From Isotricha intestinalis (Eukaryota > Ciliophora > Litostomatea > Vestibuliferida > Isotrichidae), in contig JAJJLU010000564.1 in NCBI GenBank assembly GCA_023807065.1, positions 1-31,416 of the forward strand: a stretch of DNA of 31,416 nucleotides, written 5' to 3'. Shown here piece by piece: positions 8,398 to 18,147 of this stretch (its first letter is position 1; every line of letters begins with the position of its first letter). A program made the position numbers and the translations under genes. The notes under the pieces are model-generated. The model did no database searches and was not told the origin of the DNA. It was given only the letters and a program-made list of their open reading frames with translations.

Positions 8398-10830
8398 ATG
8401 AGTAAAGTGGGTTTTAATCTTATAGCTTTATTTAAATCACAAGGGAAAAAAGAAGTTAGAGGAAGAAAAATTTCTATTAGAACCAGAGATGAAACTAAAG
8501 AAGTTGAAAATTTGATAAATTCACATGTTCAAAATTTAAACAGTAAGTTAGAAGAATTAATTGGAGAATATGAAAAGAAGAAATTAATTAAAAATATGAA
8601 AAATGAACCAAAAGTCACAAAAACTTCTTTTCAATTAGTACCTTTTAATTATAATATTAATACTCCAAGAATTTTAGAAAATATTTTTTCAAAAGGAAAT
8701 AAAACAAAAAATGAAATGATATATATTCAGCATTATTTAACTTGTTTTAAGTCGTTATTAACAGATATTATTCAAATAAAATTATCAACAGACCCAAATA
8801 TTTTATTATCTCAAATAGCAAAATTTTTAAAAATGGAAAAATTAACTCATAATCAAATATTATTTAAATTTGGTGAAAAAGAAGATAAATTTTTTTTTCT
8901 TTTATCAGGAGAAGTAGCAGTAATAAAGATAAGAGAGAAAATAAAAGATTTAACTGAAAATGAATATATAATTTATTTATGTAAATTACTTAAATATAAG
9001 GAATATGGATTAATTTTACATATAATAGAAGTAAACCATAATATTTTTAATGGTATTCAAGTTCAACATATAAAATCTTTTATCACTGAAAAATTATCAT
9101 TTCAAAAAAAAAGGATTCAAAGTCCATCAAAAGCAATTCGTGATTGTCCAACAAAAAAAAACCAATTAATAAAAGAAATAATTTCAATTGATGAATATAT
9201 AAAAAGAATATCTCAAGAAAATTTAGAAAAACAAGTAAATCCTCTTTTATTAAATATTAATGATTCAAAAGAAAATAACAATTCCTTTTCTTTTGAAGAA
9301 GACGATGATAATTTAATTTTTAAAGAAATATCAAATTTAAAAAACAAAATAAATAATCATAAAAAATTAAATATTAAGCATAAAAATATTTCTTTGTTTG
9401 AATATTATAAAGAAAACGAATTACATCAATGTATAACTTTTGGAAATATTGATTCTATAAATGAATATAATAAAAGGCCATCAACAGTAATAAGTATTGG
9501 TGAATGTATAACTGGATTTTTATCTAATAGAACTTTTAAAAAATGTATTAAAAGTTGTCAAGATCTTGTTAGAAGTATTAATATTCATTCAGTTAAAAAT
9601 TTACCGATTTTTCAAAAAATTAGTTTTGAACAATTTAATGATAAATATTTTAATCATTTTAATTTTGTTAATTATCATTTTGGAAATTATATATTTAAAC
9701 AAAAAGAAGAGAGAAAAAAAGTTTTTTTTATAAATGAAGGTGAAATTGAATTATCAATGAGAGGATGTATAATAGATATAAATAATATATTACATAGTTT
9801 AGATGAAAATGATATTTTAAAAAGAAATAGAATTTTAAATAAAAATCAATTAGAAGATGATGCATATGCTAATGTTTATAATAAAGATTCTAATATTATA
9901 AAATGGAGAATCATAAATCAATATCCAAATGATGTAGTTGGTTTAAATGATTGTATTTTTCAAAATGTTTATTTTATGAGTGCAAAATGCTTAACTGAAA
10001 ATGTTAAAATTTATGAAATTGAATATAAGGATTTTTTAAATATGATTGAAGATAAAAATATTTATAATGAATATAAAAAATTTGAAAAATTAAAGAAAAA
10101 AATGATTATTGAAAGATTACAAAATTTAAGAGAAGTATATATTTTTCAAAAATATAAAGAAAAAGAGGATTCAAAGAATAATCTCATTTTTAAATCGGAA
10201 AAAAGTTTAAGTCCAAAAATAAAAACTCAATATATAAGAAAAAGTAAAATAAAACTTTTTAGAGCATTTTCAGATGAAAAAATTAAAATTAATTCAAATT
10301 TTAATATATTTAAAAAGGAAAATTTGAATATCTTAAATAAAATAAATAAACCATCAATTTCAAGTCATAGAAATAATTCAAGTTCAAATCAAAACACAAT
10401 TTCATTCTCAAATTTTTTAACTCCTATAAAAGTAAAAAACCCAGAATTAACTCATTTAAAATCATTATCATCTCAAAAAAAATTATTAATTAAAAATAAA
10501 TCATCTTATGTTAAAAAAACATATAAGCCTTATATGATTGAAAGTAATTTTTCTAATTATGTAAAATCTGTAATTGATACCTTTATTGATAATCCTACTA
10601 ATGTTGGACATTCTAATTTATTCAATTTAACTTCTAGTAAATCAAAAAATGAAAGAAATTTCTTTCATAATTTACATTTAAAATATGTGACAGAAGATAA
10701 TAACAATAATAATGAATTAAAAAAACAATATTTAGAATCCAATAGGACAAATAATAATAAAAAATTTAAAATAAAGTCATTAAAAATAAAAAATATTTTA
10801 AAAAAAGAAAAAGATATCCAAAAAAATTAA
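8398..10830 (+). CDS. Cyclic-nucleotide-binding-domain-like protein (810 aa), degenerate
   Basis: The protein has two regions with the fold signature of cyclic nucleotide-binding (CNB) domains. The first, at residues about 135-178, reads LTHNQILFKFGEKEDKFFFL followed by LSGEVAVIK, the classic beta-roll start (strong FxxGExxDxFYxxLxGxV pattern). The second, at about 409-455, reads FGNYIFKQKEERKKVFFINE followed by GEIELSM. After each, the usual phosphate-binding cassette (FGExAL...RxA) is not recognisable. In the first domain a long Lys/Asn/Ser-rich insertion follows instead. The C-terminal 250 residues are basic and low in complexity (Lys, Asn, Ser). No kinase, channel or cyclase domain is present. 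It may be a ciliate-type multi-CNB scaffold that no longer binds nucleotide. The start is the first ATG after a TATATATA run. Confidence 0.72.
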   Translation: MSKVGFNLIALFKSQGKKEVRGRKISIRTRDETKEVENLINSHVQNLNSKLEELIGEYEKKKLIKNMKNEPKVTKTSFQLVPFNYNINTPRILENIFSKGNKTKNEMIYIQHYLTCFKSLLTDIIQIKLSTDPNILLSQIAKFLKMEKLTHNQILFKFGEKEDKFFFLLSGEVAVIKIREKIKDLTENEYIIYLCKLLKYKEYGLILHIIEVNHNIFNGIQVQHIKSFITEKLSFQKKRIQSPSKAIRDCPTKKNQLIKEIISIDEYIKRISQENLEKQVNPLLLNINDSKENNNSFSFEEDDDNLIFKEISNLKNKINNHKKLNIKHKNISLFEYYKENELHQCITFGNIDSINEYNKRPSTVISIGECITGFLSNRTFKKCIKSCQDLVRSINIHSVKNLPIFQKISFEQFNDKYFNHFNFVNYHFGNYIFKQKEERKKVFFINEGEIELSMRGCIIDINNILHSLDENDILKRNRILNKNQLEDDAYANVYNKDSNIIKWRIINQYPNDVVGLNDCIFQNVYFMSAKCLTENVKIYEIEYKDFLNMIEDKNIYNEYKKFEKLKKKMIIERLQNLREVYIFQKYKEKEDSKNNLIFKSEKSLSPKIKTQYIRKSKIKLFRAFSDEKIKINSNFNIFKKENLNILNKINKPSISSHRNNSSSNQNTISFSNFLTPIKVKNPELTHLKSLSSQKKLLIKNKSSYVKKTYKPYMIESNFSNYVKSVIDTFIDNPTNVGHSNLFNLTSSKSKNERNFFHNLHLKYVTEDNNNNNELKKQYLESNRTNNNKKFKIKSLKIKNILKKEKDIQKN

Positions 10831-11337
10831 AAAATATTTTTGAAACTTAATAATATGTAAATTATGTATTTCTTTTTGAATTTAAGATAATTATTATGTA
10901 TAAATAGTTTATTTTTATATTATTTCATTTATAAATAAGTTTTTTCATTTTAATTTAAAAATCGATTTTGATTTAAATTCTTAGAAAGTAAAAAAGTTAA
11001 ATAAAAAATATATTTCTTGTCCTTTTTTTTAATAAATTTTTTTTAAAATTATTATTTTAAAATTTTTTAAAGTTATATTATTTATTTTTTTTAATTATTC
11101 AAAAAAAGGTTTTATCTAAAGAAGATTTATTACAAAATAATAGATATGTGATTTAATTTCTAAAAAAATTTGAATATTTGTTTAAAATCGAATAAAATAT
11201 TTCCAAAAAAGAACATTCTTAACCAAAATTGCATTTTTTTTTAAATTTAATGCATTATATAGTTAAAATAAAGTTAACATTATCTTTATCTGATTTTATA
11301 TAAATCCTATGTAAATAATTATTTCAAATAAAAAATA
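10831..11337. other. Gap of about 0.5 kb, AT-rich, no gene seen
   Basis: The stretch between the CNB-like gene and the small acidic protein is made of A and T runs with short scattered frames on both strands. I see no reading frame, RNA gene, repeat or recognisable site. It should hold the 3' end of the upstream gene and the promoter of the next one. Confidence 0.6.
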
Positions 11338-11841
11338 ATGGATATAAGCTTTGAATCATATGAAAAAAACAATTCTACTGACAATTCATATTTTGAAACA
11401 AATGGCTTTGAAAAAAATGAAATTAACCCCTCAGAAATAATTTTAAATAAAATAAATTGTGAAAAGTATAATTATGATGAAGAAATAAATGATGAAAGTA
11501 ATAATACCTTTATTTATTATGAAGATGATAATAGTCTTGAAGAAACTCCTCTTGTTTTAAATGATGAATTTATCATTTCCATAATTAATTTAGAAGAAAA
11601 AGAAAATAATTATAATATGGATTTAGATGAAAATAATTCAATATCCGATAATAATTACGATTGTTTAAAAGAGTTAAGAAATAGATTTATTAATAGTAAA
11701 AAAAAAATAAAAATTAACAGAGAGCAAAAAAAATTAATTAAACAAATGATAAAAGAACAAAAAAGGAAAATAAGTCAAATAAAAAATAATAATCAAAATT
11801 TGAATTTAATGAATATAAAAAGAAATAGATATAATTTATGA
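11338..11841 (+). CDS. Small acidic protein of unknown function, basic C-terminus
   Basis: This 167-residue frame is not recognised. Residues 1-110 are strongly acidic and Asn/Glu/Asp-rich (for example YNYDEEINDESNNTFIYYED). The last 55 residues switch abruptly to a basic helical segment rich in Lys, Arg, Ile and Gln, centred on KINREQKKLIKQMIKEQKRK. This bipartite acidic/basic design is common in nuclear or RNA-associated proteins, but no domain supports that. It ends in TGA, which is evidence that TGA is a stop in this organism. It is preceded by an A-rich start context (AAAATAATG) and lies 217 bp before the malate dehydrogenase gene. Because the composition is simple, a chance frame is possible though unlikely at this length. 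Confidence 0.62.
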   Translation: MDISFESYEKNNSTDNSYFETNGFEKNEINPSEIILNKINCEKYNYDEEINDESNNTFIYYEDDNSLEETPLVLNDEFIISIINLEEKENNYNMDLDENNSISDNNYDCLKELRNRFINSKKKIKINREQKKLIKQMIKEQKRKISQIKNNNQNLNLMNIKRNRYNL

Positions 11842-12058
11842 ATTTCTGTGTTTCAAAAGAATAAATATTATATATAAATAATTAATATATATTATTTATA
11901 TTTAAATAAAATAAATAATCATTTTTCAATTTTTTTTATTTCAAATAATTTATTAACAGAAACGTTTTTACATGATTTAAAATCCCTATTCAAAAAATAA
12001 TAAATAATAAAAATAAAAACACAAATCAATTAAAATAATTATATAAAAAACTAAAAAA

Positions 12059-13018
12059 ATGCCAGAACTAAAAATTTGTATAACAGGGGGAAGTGGTAGA
12101 ATAAGTCATGCATTAATTCCTCTTCTCCTAAACAATTCAGTATTCAAACCAGATATACAAATAGAATTAAGTCTCTTAGACATAGATATAGAAGTATGTG
12201 TAGCAGCATTAAAAGGATTAGCATTAGAATTAGAAGATTGTAATTATAAATCTCTGAAAAAAATGACATATTCAACAGATCCTAATGAAGCATTTAAAGA
12301 TTGTGATTTAATAATATTTTTAGGAGGATCACCAAGACTTCCAGGAATGGAAAGAAGTGATTTATTAAAAGCAAATGGAGATATTTATAAAGTTCAAGGT
12401 ATTGCTTTAAAAAATGCTAAGCCTAATGTTAAATGCCTTGTTATTGGTAATCCATGTAATACTAATTGTAAAATTTTATATGATAATGCTAAAAGTGTTT
12501 TACCTAATATTCCAAAAGAAAATTTCACTTGTTTAACTAGATTAGACCAAAATAGAACTGAAGGATTATATAAAAGTTTGAAAGGAAAAGAAATAAATGG
12601 AATTATTATTGGAAATCATTCTAGTTCTATGTTTGTTGATAATGTTAATGGAGAAGATTTTGATGATGATTTTGTGAAAAGAATACAAAATAGAGGAACT
12701 GAAATTTTAAATGTTAAAAAGATGAGTTCTACTTTCTCAGCTGCTAAAGCTATTTCAGATCATGTTAAAGATTGGTTTTATGGTTCTGATAAATTATGTT
12801 CTACTGGTGTTATTGTTGAAGATAATAATTTAAATATTAAAAAAGGTTTATGCGTTTCTTTTCCTGTTAAATTTAAAGGTGATTGGGCTTTTGATATTCA
12901 ATATAATGTTGTTGAAGAATTGTATAAAAATGAAAATAAGAAAACAAAATTAGAAAAAACTTTTAATGAATTAGCTGAAGAAAGTGATATTTATGATAAA
13001 ACTCAAAGTGGGAAATAA
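12059..13018 (+). CDS. MDH: Malate dehydrogenase, cytosolic type
   Basis: The 319-residue protein converts malate and oxaloacetate with NAD(H). It matches the cytosolic MDH branch throughout. The nucleotide-binding loop is TGGSGRIS (residues 9-16), with Asp41 at the end of the second strand (LSLLDI), which favours NAD. The mobile loop PRLPGMERSDLLKAN carries substrate arginines Arg93 and Arg99. The IGNPCNTNCKIL segment follows, and the catalytic pair is Asp163/Arg166 in TRLDQNR with His187 in GNHSSS. The C-terminal strand pair (GLCVSFPVKFKG) is also typical. Arg93 is the residue that, in known MDH-derived lactate dehydrogenases of trichomonads, is changed to Leu, so I favour MDH activity. There is no N-terminal extension for an organelle, so a cytosolic location is likely. 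The start follows a run of A residues. Confidence 0.95.
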   Translation: MPELKICITGGSGRISHALIPLLLNNSVFKPDIQIELSLLDIDIEVCVAALKGLALELEDCNYKSLKKMTYSTDPNEAFKDCDLIIFLGGSPRLPGMERSDLLKANGDIYKVQGIALKNAKPNVKCLVIGNPCNTNCKILYDNAKSVLPNIPKENFTCLTRLDQNRTEGLYKSLKGKEINGIIIGNHSSSMFVDNVNGEDFDDDFVKRIQNRGTEILNVKKMSSTFSAAKAISDHVKDWFYGSDKLCSTGVIVEDNNLNIKKGLCVSFPVKFKGDWAFDIQYNVVEELYKNENKKTKLEKTFNELAEESDIYDKTQSGK

Positions 13019-13117
13019 AAAATGATTTTATTTTATTTATTTAAAATATTATATTAAAGAATTTTGAGGTTTAATTTATTATTTAAAAATAACTGTTTTA
13101 TTTTAATAATTTAAAAA

Positions 13118-15613
13118 ATGTCTGGAAATTTAAAATCAGTTTTTGAATATGAGTTACATAGAAAATTATCATTAAAAGCAAAATCCATAAATTCAGAAAT
13201 GAATTTACTTATAAATTCATTTAAATTTTATGACATTGATGAAATAGGAGTAATAACAAAAGAAAATTGGTCAAAAGTTTTTGTAAGAGTTGGTCTAACA
13301 GGATTTTCAGAAAATAATTTTAATGAACTTTTTGATCTTTATGATCCAAATAGAACTGGAGTAATTAACTATAAAAATTTAACTTATTATTTATATAATC
13401 TTGCACCTTATCAACCTTTTCAAGATAATCAAAACTTAAATATGAATACTAGTAATTTAATTGTCAATAGAAATAGTAATGTTTTTATGGACAATATGAG
13501 GAAAAATATACCATTTGAACCACAATTCAATAGAAGACAACAAAGATTAAAACAAAATCGTTCTGATATTTTTAATCAAATGCCTCAAGTTGAAAATTAT
13601 AATAATTTTCAAAGATTTAAACCTATTACACCTTTAGATAATAATATGAATATGAGAGATAATTATCATAATATGGATAGAAATAGTAATATGAATATTA
13701 TGAATAATAATATGAATACGAATAATAAAATTAATATGGATAATATGAATATAGATATGAATAATAATATAAAAATGAATAATAATATTAACATGAATAA
13801 TATGAATATGGGAAATATGAGTGTTAATAATAATATAAATATGAATAATATGAATATAAATAATAATATGAATATGGAAAATAATATGATTAGGAACATG
13901 AATAATAATATGAATGACCCAATGATGAATCAACCAAATCAAATTCCAATTCAAAATAATCCTCAAGATAATTTAAATGATAATGTAGGAATGAAAAGAT
14001 ATTTCCAAAATTTACTTCAATTATTCCAAAGTAAAATTAATACAAATAATGGTATAACCTATTATAATCTCCTTTCAAAATTAAAAGATAAACAAGATAA
14101 AATGTTAAAGGCAATAACATATGAAGACTTATTATTAAGTATAAAAGAAGCAAAAATTGAACTCAATGATATCGATGTTAGAGATTTTTTTACTTTATTA
14201 GATTTAACAGAAAAAAATAAAGTTTCAACAGAAGAAATTTTAAGATTATTGAGAGGTTTTTTAAGCGAAAGAAGAAAAATGCTTATAATAGAAAAATTCG
14301 CAAAAATTGATATTGATAGAAAAGGATATGCAGAAATAAATTTAATTAAAAGTTTATTTAATCCAAATGCGCATCCTGATGTATTAATGAATAAAAAAAG
14401 TGAAGGTGAAGTTTTTGAAGAATTTATTTTTACTTTTGATACATTTATATCATTTAAAGAAAAAATAAATGAAATAACATTTGAAGACTTTATAGAATAT
14501 TATTCTGCAATTAGTGCTGCCATTTTAAATGAAGATTATTTTACAGATATGATGAATGGAGTTTGGAGTTCTTCAATGAATTATCATAATAAAGATAATA
14601 ATAATGTATCAAATAATGTAAATTTACAGCAAGAACAAATTAATATTAATCCACAAACACAAATAAATCAAAATCAAATTCAATTAAATCAACAAATTAC
14701 TGAAGATAATCAATTTCAAAATAGAAGACCACAATCATTTAATCCAATGATGAAAAATGAAGAACAATATAATACATTAAGTGGTCAACTAGATACTGGA
14801 AACAAAGAATTAAATTCATTAAATGATCAAATTGAAGTTTATTACAATCAAAATAATCAACTTTTAGATAGTTCAAATTCAAATTCAAATACAGTAATTA
14901 TGAAAAAGAAAGATTTTTCAATTGAAAATTCAGGTGAAATAAATACTCAAAGTATAAATACAATAGATAAACTTAGAAATATGTTAATTTCAAGAGGTCC
15001 AAAAAGTTTATTTATAATTGAAAAAATGATTTCAATGTATGATAATAATCACTCAGGAAAAATAGATTTTCCAACTTTTGAAAAAATAATAACATTATAT
15101 AGACTATCTTTAACTCCTGATGAAATTGTTACAATATTTTCTTCTTTTGATAATGGAACAGGGAAAATAAATTATGATGATTTAATTAGAAATTTAATTG
15201 GAAGTCTAACTCCAAGAAGAGAACAATTAATTAAAAAAATATTTAATTTAATTTCAAATGGAAGAAATGAAATTGCTATAAATGAGTTAAAAAGCAATTA
15301 TAATGCTTCAAGAGATCCTGAAGTTGTTGCTAGGAAAAAATTACCTGAAGAAGTTATTGGAGATTTTACTGATAATTTAGAAATATTTAGAGAATATAAT
15401 GCTTCTATAAGCAAATCTAATCCTGGATTTTTAAACTTTGTTGATTTTATGAAATTTTATAGCCAAATTTCTTTGGGAATTTCTGATGATAATTATTTTG
15501 AATATTTAGTTAATAATGTTTGGAACTTAGATGGTGGAAATGCAAATAATTTTTATAATTATGGTAAAAATATTTTTGAACAAAGAGCAAGAAGTGCTTA
15601 TAATAAATATTAA
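13118..15613 (+). CDS. Multi-EF-hand protein with tandem calcyphosin-like modules and a Met/Asn tract
   Basis: The 831-residue protein has an N-terminal EF-hand pair (loops near residues 39-50, DIDEIGVITKEN, and 75-86). A low-complexity Met/Asn tract follows at about 172-270. Then come two larger modules that resemble the C-terminal half of calcyphosin (CAPS/CAPSL). Module one (about 345-490) contains the FNPNAHPDVLMNKKSEGEVF loop and ends FEDFIEYYSAISAAI, then DDYF-like and GVW residues. Module two (about 620-825) has a canonical loop DNNHSGKIDFPTFE, then NASRDPEVVARKKLPEEVIG and FVDFMKFYSQIS, ending NNVWNLDG. Several loops lack full calcium ligands, so calcium binding is probably limited to a few sites. 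Calcyphosin-like proteins in other eukaryotes are often cilium-associated. It ends in TAA, 58 bp from the convergent gene on the minus strand. Confidence 0.85.
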   Translation: MSGNLKSVFEYELHRKLSLKAKSINSEMNLLINSFKFYDIDEIGVITKENWSKVFVRVGLTGFSENNFNELFDLYDPNRTGVINYKNLTYYLYNLAPYQPFQDNQNLNMNTSNLIVNRNSNVFMDNMRKNIPFEPQFNRRQQRLKQNRSDIFNQMPQVENYNNFQRFKPITPLDNNMNMRDNYHNMDRNSNMNIMNNNMNTNNKINMDNMNIDMNNNIKMNNNINMNNMNMGNMSVNNNINMNNMNINNNMNMENNMIRNMNNNMNDPMMNQPNQIPIQNNPQDNLNDNVGMKRYFQNLLQLFQSKINTNNGITYYNLLSKLKDKQDKMLKAITYEDLLLSIKEAKIELNDIDVRDFFTLLDLTEKNKVSTEEILRLLRGFLSERRKMLIIEKFAKIDIDRKGYAEINLIKSLFNPNAHPDVLMNKKSEGEVFEEFIFTFDTFISFKEKINEITFEDFIEYYSAISAAILNEDYFTDMMNGVWSSSMNYHNKDNNNVSNNVNLQQEQININPQTQINQNQIQLNQQITEDNQFQNRRPQSFNPMMKNEEQYNTLSGQLDTGNKELNSLNDQIEVYYNQNNQLLDSSNSNSNTVIMKKKDFSIENSGEINTQSINTIDKLRNMLISRGPKSLFIIEKMISMYDNNHSGKIDFPTFEKIITLYRLSLTPDEIVTIFSSFDNGTGKINYDDLIRNLIGSLTPRREQLIKKIFNLISNGRNEIAINELKSNYNASRDPEVVARKKLPEEVIGDFTDNLEIFREYNASISKSNPGFLNFVDFMKFYSQISLGISDDNYFEYLVNNVWNLDGGNANNFYNYGKNIFEQRARSAYNKY
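13640..13920 (+). repeat. AAT/ATG-rich low-complexity tract coding for Met/Asn
   Basis: Inside the EF-hand gene, about 280 bp is made largely of AAT and ATG codons in irregular alternation, with a few ATA, AAA and GAT codons. It encodes a stretch dominated by Asn and Met. The pattern looks like slippage-driven expansion of an AATATG-type microsatellite kept in frame. On the minus strand it produces long His/Ile-rich or Phe/Ile/Leu-rich frames that are shadows. Confidence 0.85.
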
Positions 15614-15671
15614 ATTTAATAATTTTTCTATAACAATTCATTAAATTTTTTCTTTAAATATTTTGTATAAT

Positions 15672-17165
15672 TTAATAATCAAAATTAGAGGCTCGAGAAA
15701 AAACATCATCAGAACTTTTTTTTTTATTTATTTCATCATCATTATTACTACTTTCATTTTCACTTGAATTTCCATATAAAACTAATAAATTATTTATAAT
15801 ACTTGCTCTTCTACTTCCATTTATTTTATTTATTTTATCTTCAATATCACTATCACTAATGATTCCATCTGAACTTTTATTAGAATTTTTATTTTCATAA
15901 TTATTACTTTCATTGATAATATTTTCAAAATCAATATTGCTTTCATTATTATTATTATTACTTTCATTATTATTATTTTCTTTATTTTGGTTTAAAAAAA
16001 ATGTTTGAATATCAGTTAAAAGTTGTGAATATATAGTAAAAGAATCTGTTCTTTCTTCAATATTTTCTTTATTATTTTGAGCAAACTTCAAAATATTCTT
16101 ATTATTTAGAGATAAATTACCTTTTGGAAAATATCTTTCATCCAATTCACCTATTAAAGAAATTTTGTTATTATAGTCTTCTTGTAATTGCTTATTTTTT
16201 TCAAATCGTTCAATACTAGGAATATCTCTTTCAATTTTATAAAATTCTTGTTTAGGACAAGAATTACAAAAATCAGAAAAAAGATTAATTCCACTTCTTT
16301 TTGAATCTAAAGGACCATCGAAACTTCTTGAACTATTTTCAGATTCTTGTATTTCAAAAGCTTTTATAGGAACAATATCTGTTTCTTCATTTTTAGTATA
16401 AGGCTTTTTTATATCAGAATTATAAATATCTTCAATATTAATTAGATTATGATTTATATTTGAAAGAAAATCTGCAGTTATCATTGGTAAATCAGATTTA
16501 AAAAAAGAAGTAAATTCTTCATTATTTAATTCTTTCCCTTTTTCACTGTCAAAATGATTTGAATTTGAATTTGAATTTGATTTGATATTTATTTTAGGCA
16601 TTTTAATTTTATTAATTCTTTTAAAAAAAAGTTGTAATTTTTCTAACTTTTCAATATCATTTTCAACAAAAACTTCTTTAGATTTTTTACTTAAAGCAGT
16701 ATACAATTGTAAAATATTTCTTTCTTCATCATTATGATCAAAACTTTTTTCAACAACACTTTCCTTATCATCCATCATTAAATTAGCTAAATTTTTAAAT
16801 TTTTGTTTTGAAGAAATTGATTGATTTGTATCATCATCTGTTAATAAATGCATATTTTGAGGAGAAATTATATTATCTTCAATATAGATAAAATTACTTA
16901 AAAATTCTTTATTACTTCTATCTTCTTTAGTTCTACTAATTGAAAGTTTGTATATATTTGATTTATTTATTCCATTACTTCTACTTCTTTTAATTGAGGA
17001 AAATGCATTTGGAAGAGAACTTAAATTTCCATCTTTATAGTTTACTGCTTGCTTTAAATTTGAAATTACCTCATTTAATTTATCTAATTCTTCTTGTTCC
17101 TTACTTTTTTCTGTTGATGTTCTTGTTATTCTACTATAGGTTGTTTTTCCTAATGTTGTTGTCAT
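15672..17165 (-). CDS. Asn/Ser-rich protein of unknown function (497 aa)
   Basis: The frame is not recognised. It begins MTTTLGKTTYSRITRTSTEK, a basic Ser/Thr-rich head that could be a phosphorylation target, followed by a short coiled-coil-like segment (EELDKLNEVISNLKQAV). The middle has scattered hydrophobic motifs but no membrane helix. The C-terminal third is rich in Asn, Glu and Ser with homopolymeric Asn runs, and contains a conserved-looking patch GSRRASIINNLLVLYGNSSE near residue 450 with an RRAS site typical of basophilic kinases. It ends in TAA close to the convergent calcyphosin-like gene. Its length and lack of stops argue for a real gene. Function cannot be inferred. Confidence 0.68.
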   Translation of the reverse strand: MTTTLGKTTYSRITRTSTEKSKEQEELDKLNEVISNLKQAVNYKDGNLSSLPNAFSSIKRSRSNGINKSNIYKLSISRTKEDRSNKEFLSNFIYIEDNIISPQNMHLLTDDDTNQSISSKQKFKNLANLMMDDKESVVEKSFDHNDEERNILQLYTALSKKSKEVFVENDIEKLEKLQLFFKRINKIKMPKINIKSNSNSNSNHFDSEKGKELNNEEFTSFFKSDLPMITADFLSNINHNLINIEDIYNSDIKKPYTKNEETDIVPIKAFEIQESENSSRSFDGPLDSKRSGINLFSDFCNSCPKQEFYKIERDIPSIERFEKNKQLQEDYNNKISLIGELDERYFPKGNLSLNNKNILKFAQNNKENIEERTDSFTIYSQLLTDIQTFFLNQNKENNNNESNNNNNESNIDFENIINESNNYENKNSNKSSDGIISDSDIEDKINKINGSRRASIINNLLVLYGNSSENESSNNDDEINKKKSSDDVFSRASNFDY

Positions 17166-18147
17166 ATTTTATTTTTCATAAATTAAATTTAATTTTATGT
17201 TTATTTAAATTTTAACAAAAAATAAGTTTAACAATTATTAATTTAAAAATTAGAAAATTTTATGAAATTTTCAACTATTAAGCCTCAATAAGAAAAAAAA
17301 TTAATATTTCATTTTTCTATTTACTTCTAACGAAAAACAAAACAGAAATAGGAAATTATATGATAAATATATTATCAGAAATAAAGTATAATTAATAATA
17401 AATATATTGCAATTTTAAATTTTAGAAATAATATACCTTATAAATTGTAAAAAATTGAAATTTTAAGATAAATTTAAACAATAACTTACAGAATAATTTT
17501 TAAAAAAAAGTGATTTCCAGAAAATACTTTAATTGCAAATATCTCAACAAAAGATAGTACCAACAATCTCAGTTTAAATTAACTTTCATCAAAAGTGAAT
17601 TAAAGTATTTCTGAGATCAAAATTAAATCAATGAATTGCTATGTAAATAAAAATTTTGAAAAATCTGCTGAAACAGACAAATAATATAATAGGAAATTAA
17701 TATAGAATTTTAGATGATAAGGGGAAAAAAGAGATAAATTTTCAATTAAACATTAAAGTATATCAAATATCTCCTATAATTAATTAATTTCAAATATAAA
17801 TATATTTTATATTAATCAATGAATTCAAAGTAAAATAATTAATTATTTTGAAAGTTTTATCTATTTATAGCACTTTTTTCTTTTTTTTGAGATAGGTTTA
17901 TTAAAAATTTTTAACTTTGTTTGGTTAAATTACTTTTTTTTATTTTTAATAAATATTAAATTAAAACCTTAATTAAATTTAAAAAATATATTTATTATTT
18001 TTTTCAATATTTTTTAATATAAAATTCTTGAAATTTTATTAATTAAATTCAGACTAAAACCTTTAATCACATAAATTAGATGTAAAAAATAATATTTTAA
18101 TCATTTAAATGTAATTATATTTTTTTTTCTTTATTATTTAGAAAAAT
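17166..18147. other. Gap of about 1 kb, divergent intergenic; possibly degraded coding sequence
   Basis: No intact gene. Between about 17290 and 17870 the plus strand contains protein-like stretches, such as ILDDKGKKEINFQLNIKVYQ near 17715, broken by many TAA codons and two TGA codons. The stop frequency is what chance predicts at this AT content, so I do not call a pseudogene. From about 17870 to 18147 the sequence is A/T runs and should contain the promoter of the P4-ATPase gene. No RNA gene or repeat was noticed. Confidence 0.4.

Noticed and set aside
13634..13966. Long minus-strand His/Ile-rich and Phe/Ile/Leu-rich frames
   Set aside because: They are the complement of the AAT/ATG tract in the calcyphosin-like gene and have no independent support.
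17290..17870. A plus-strand frame that reads smoothly if TAA is taken as Gln, suggesting a gene with a reassigned stop
   Set aside because: About twelve TAA and two TGA in roughly 190 codons is what chance gives at 80% A+T. All confirmed genes in the window use TAA as a stop and CAA for Gln, so there is no support for reassignment.
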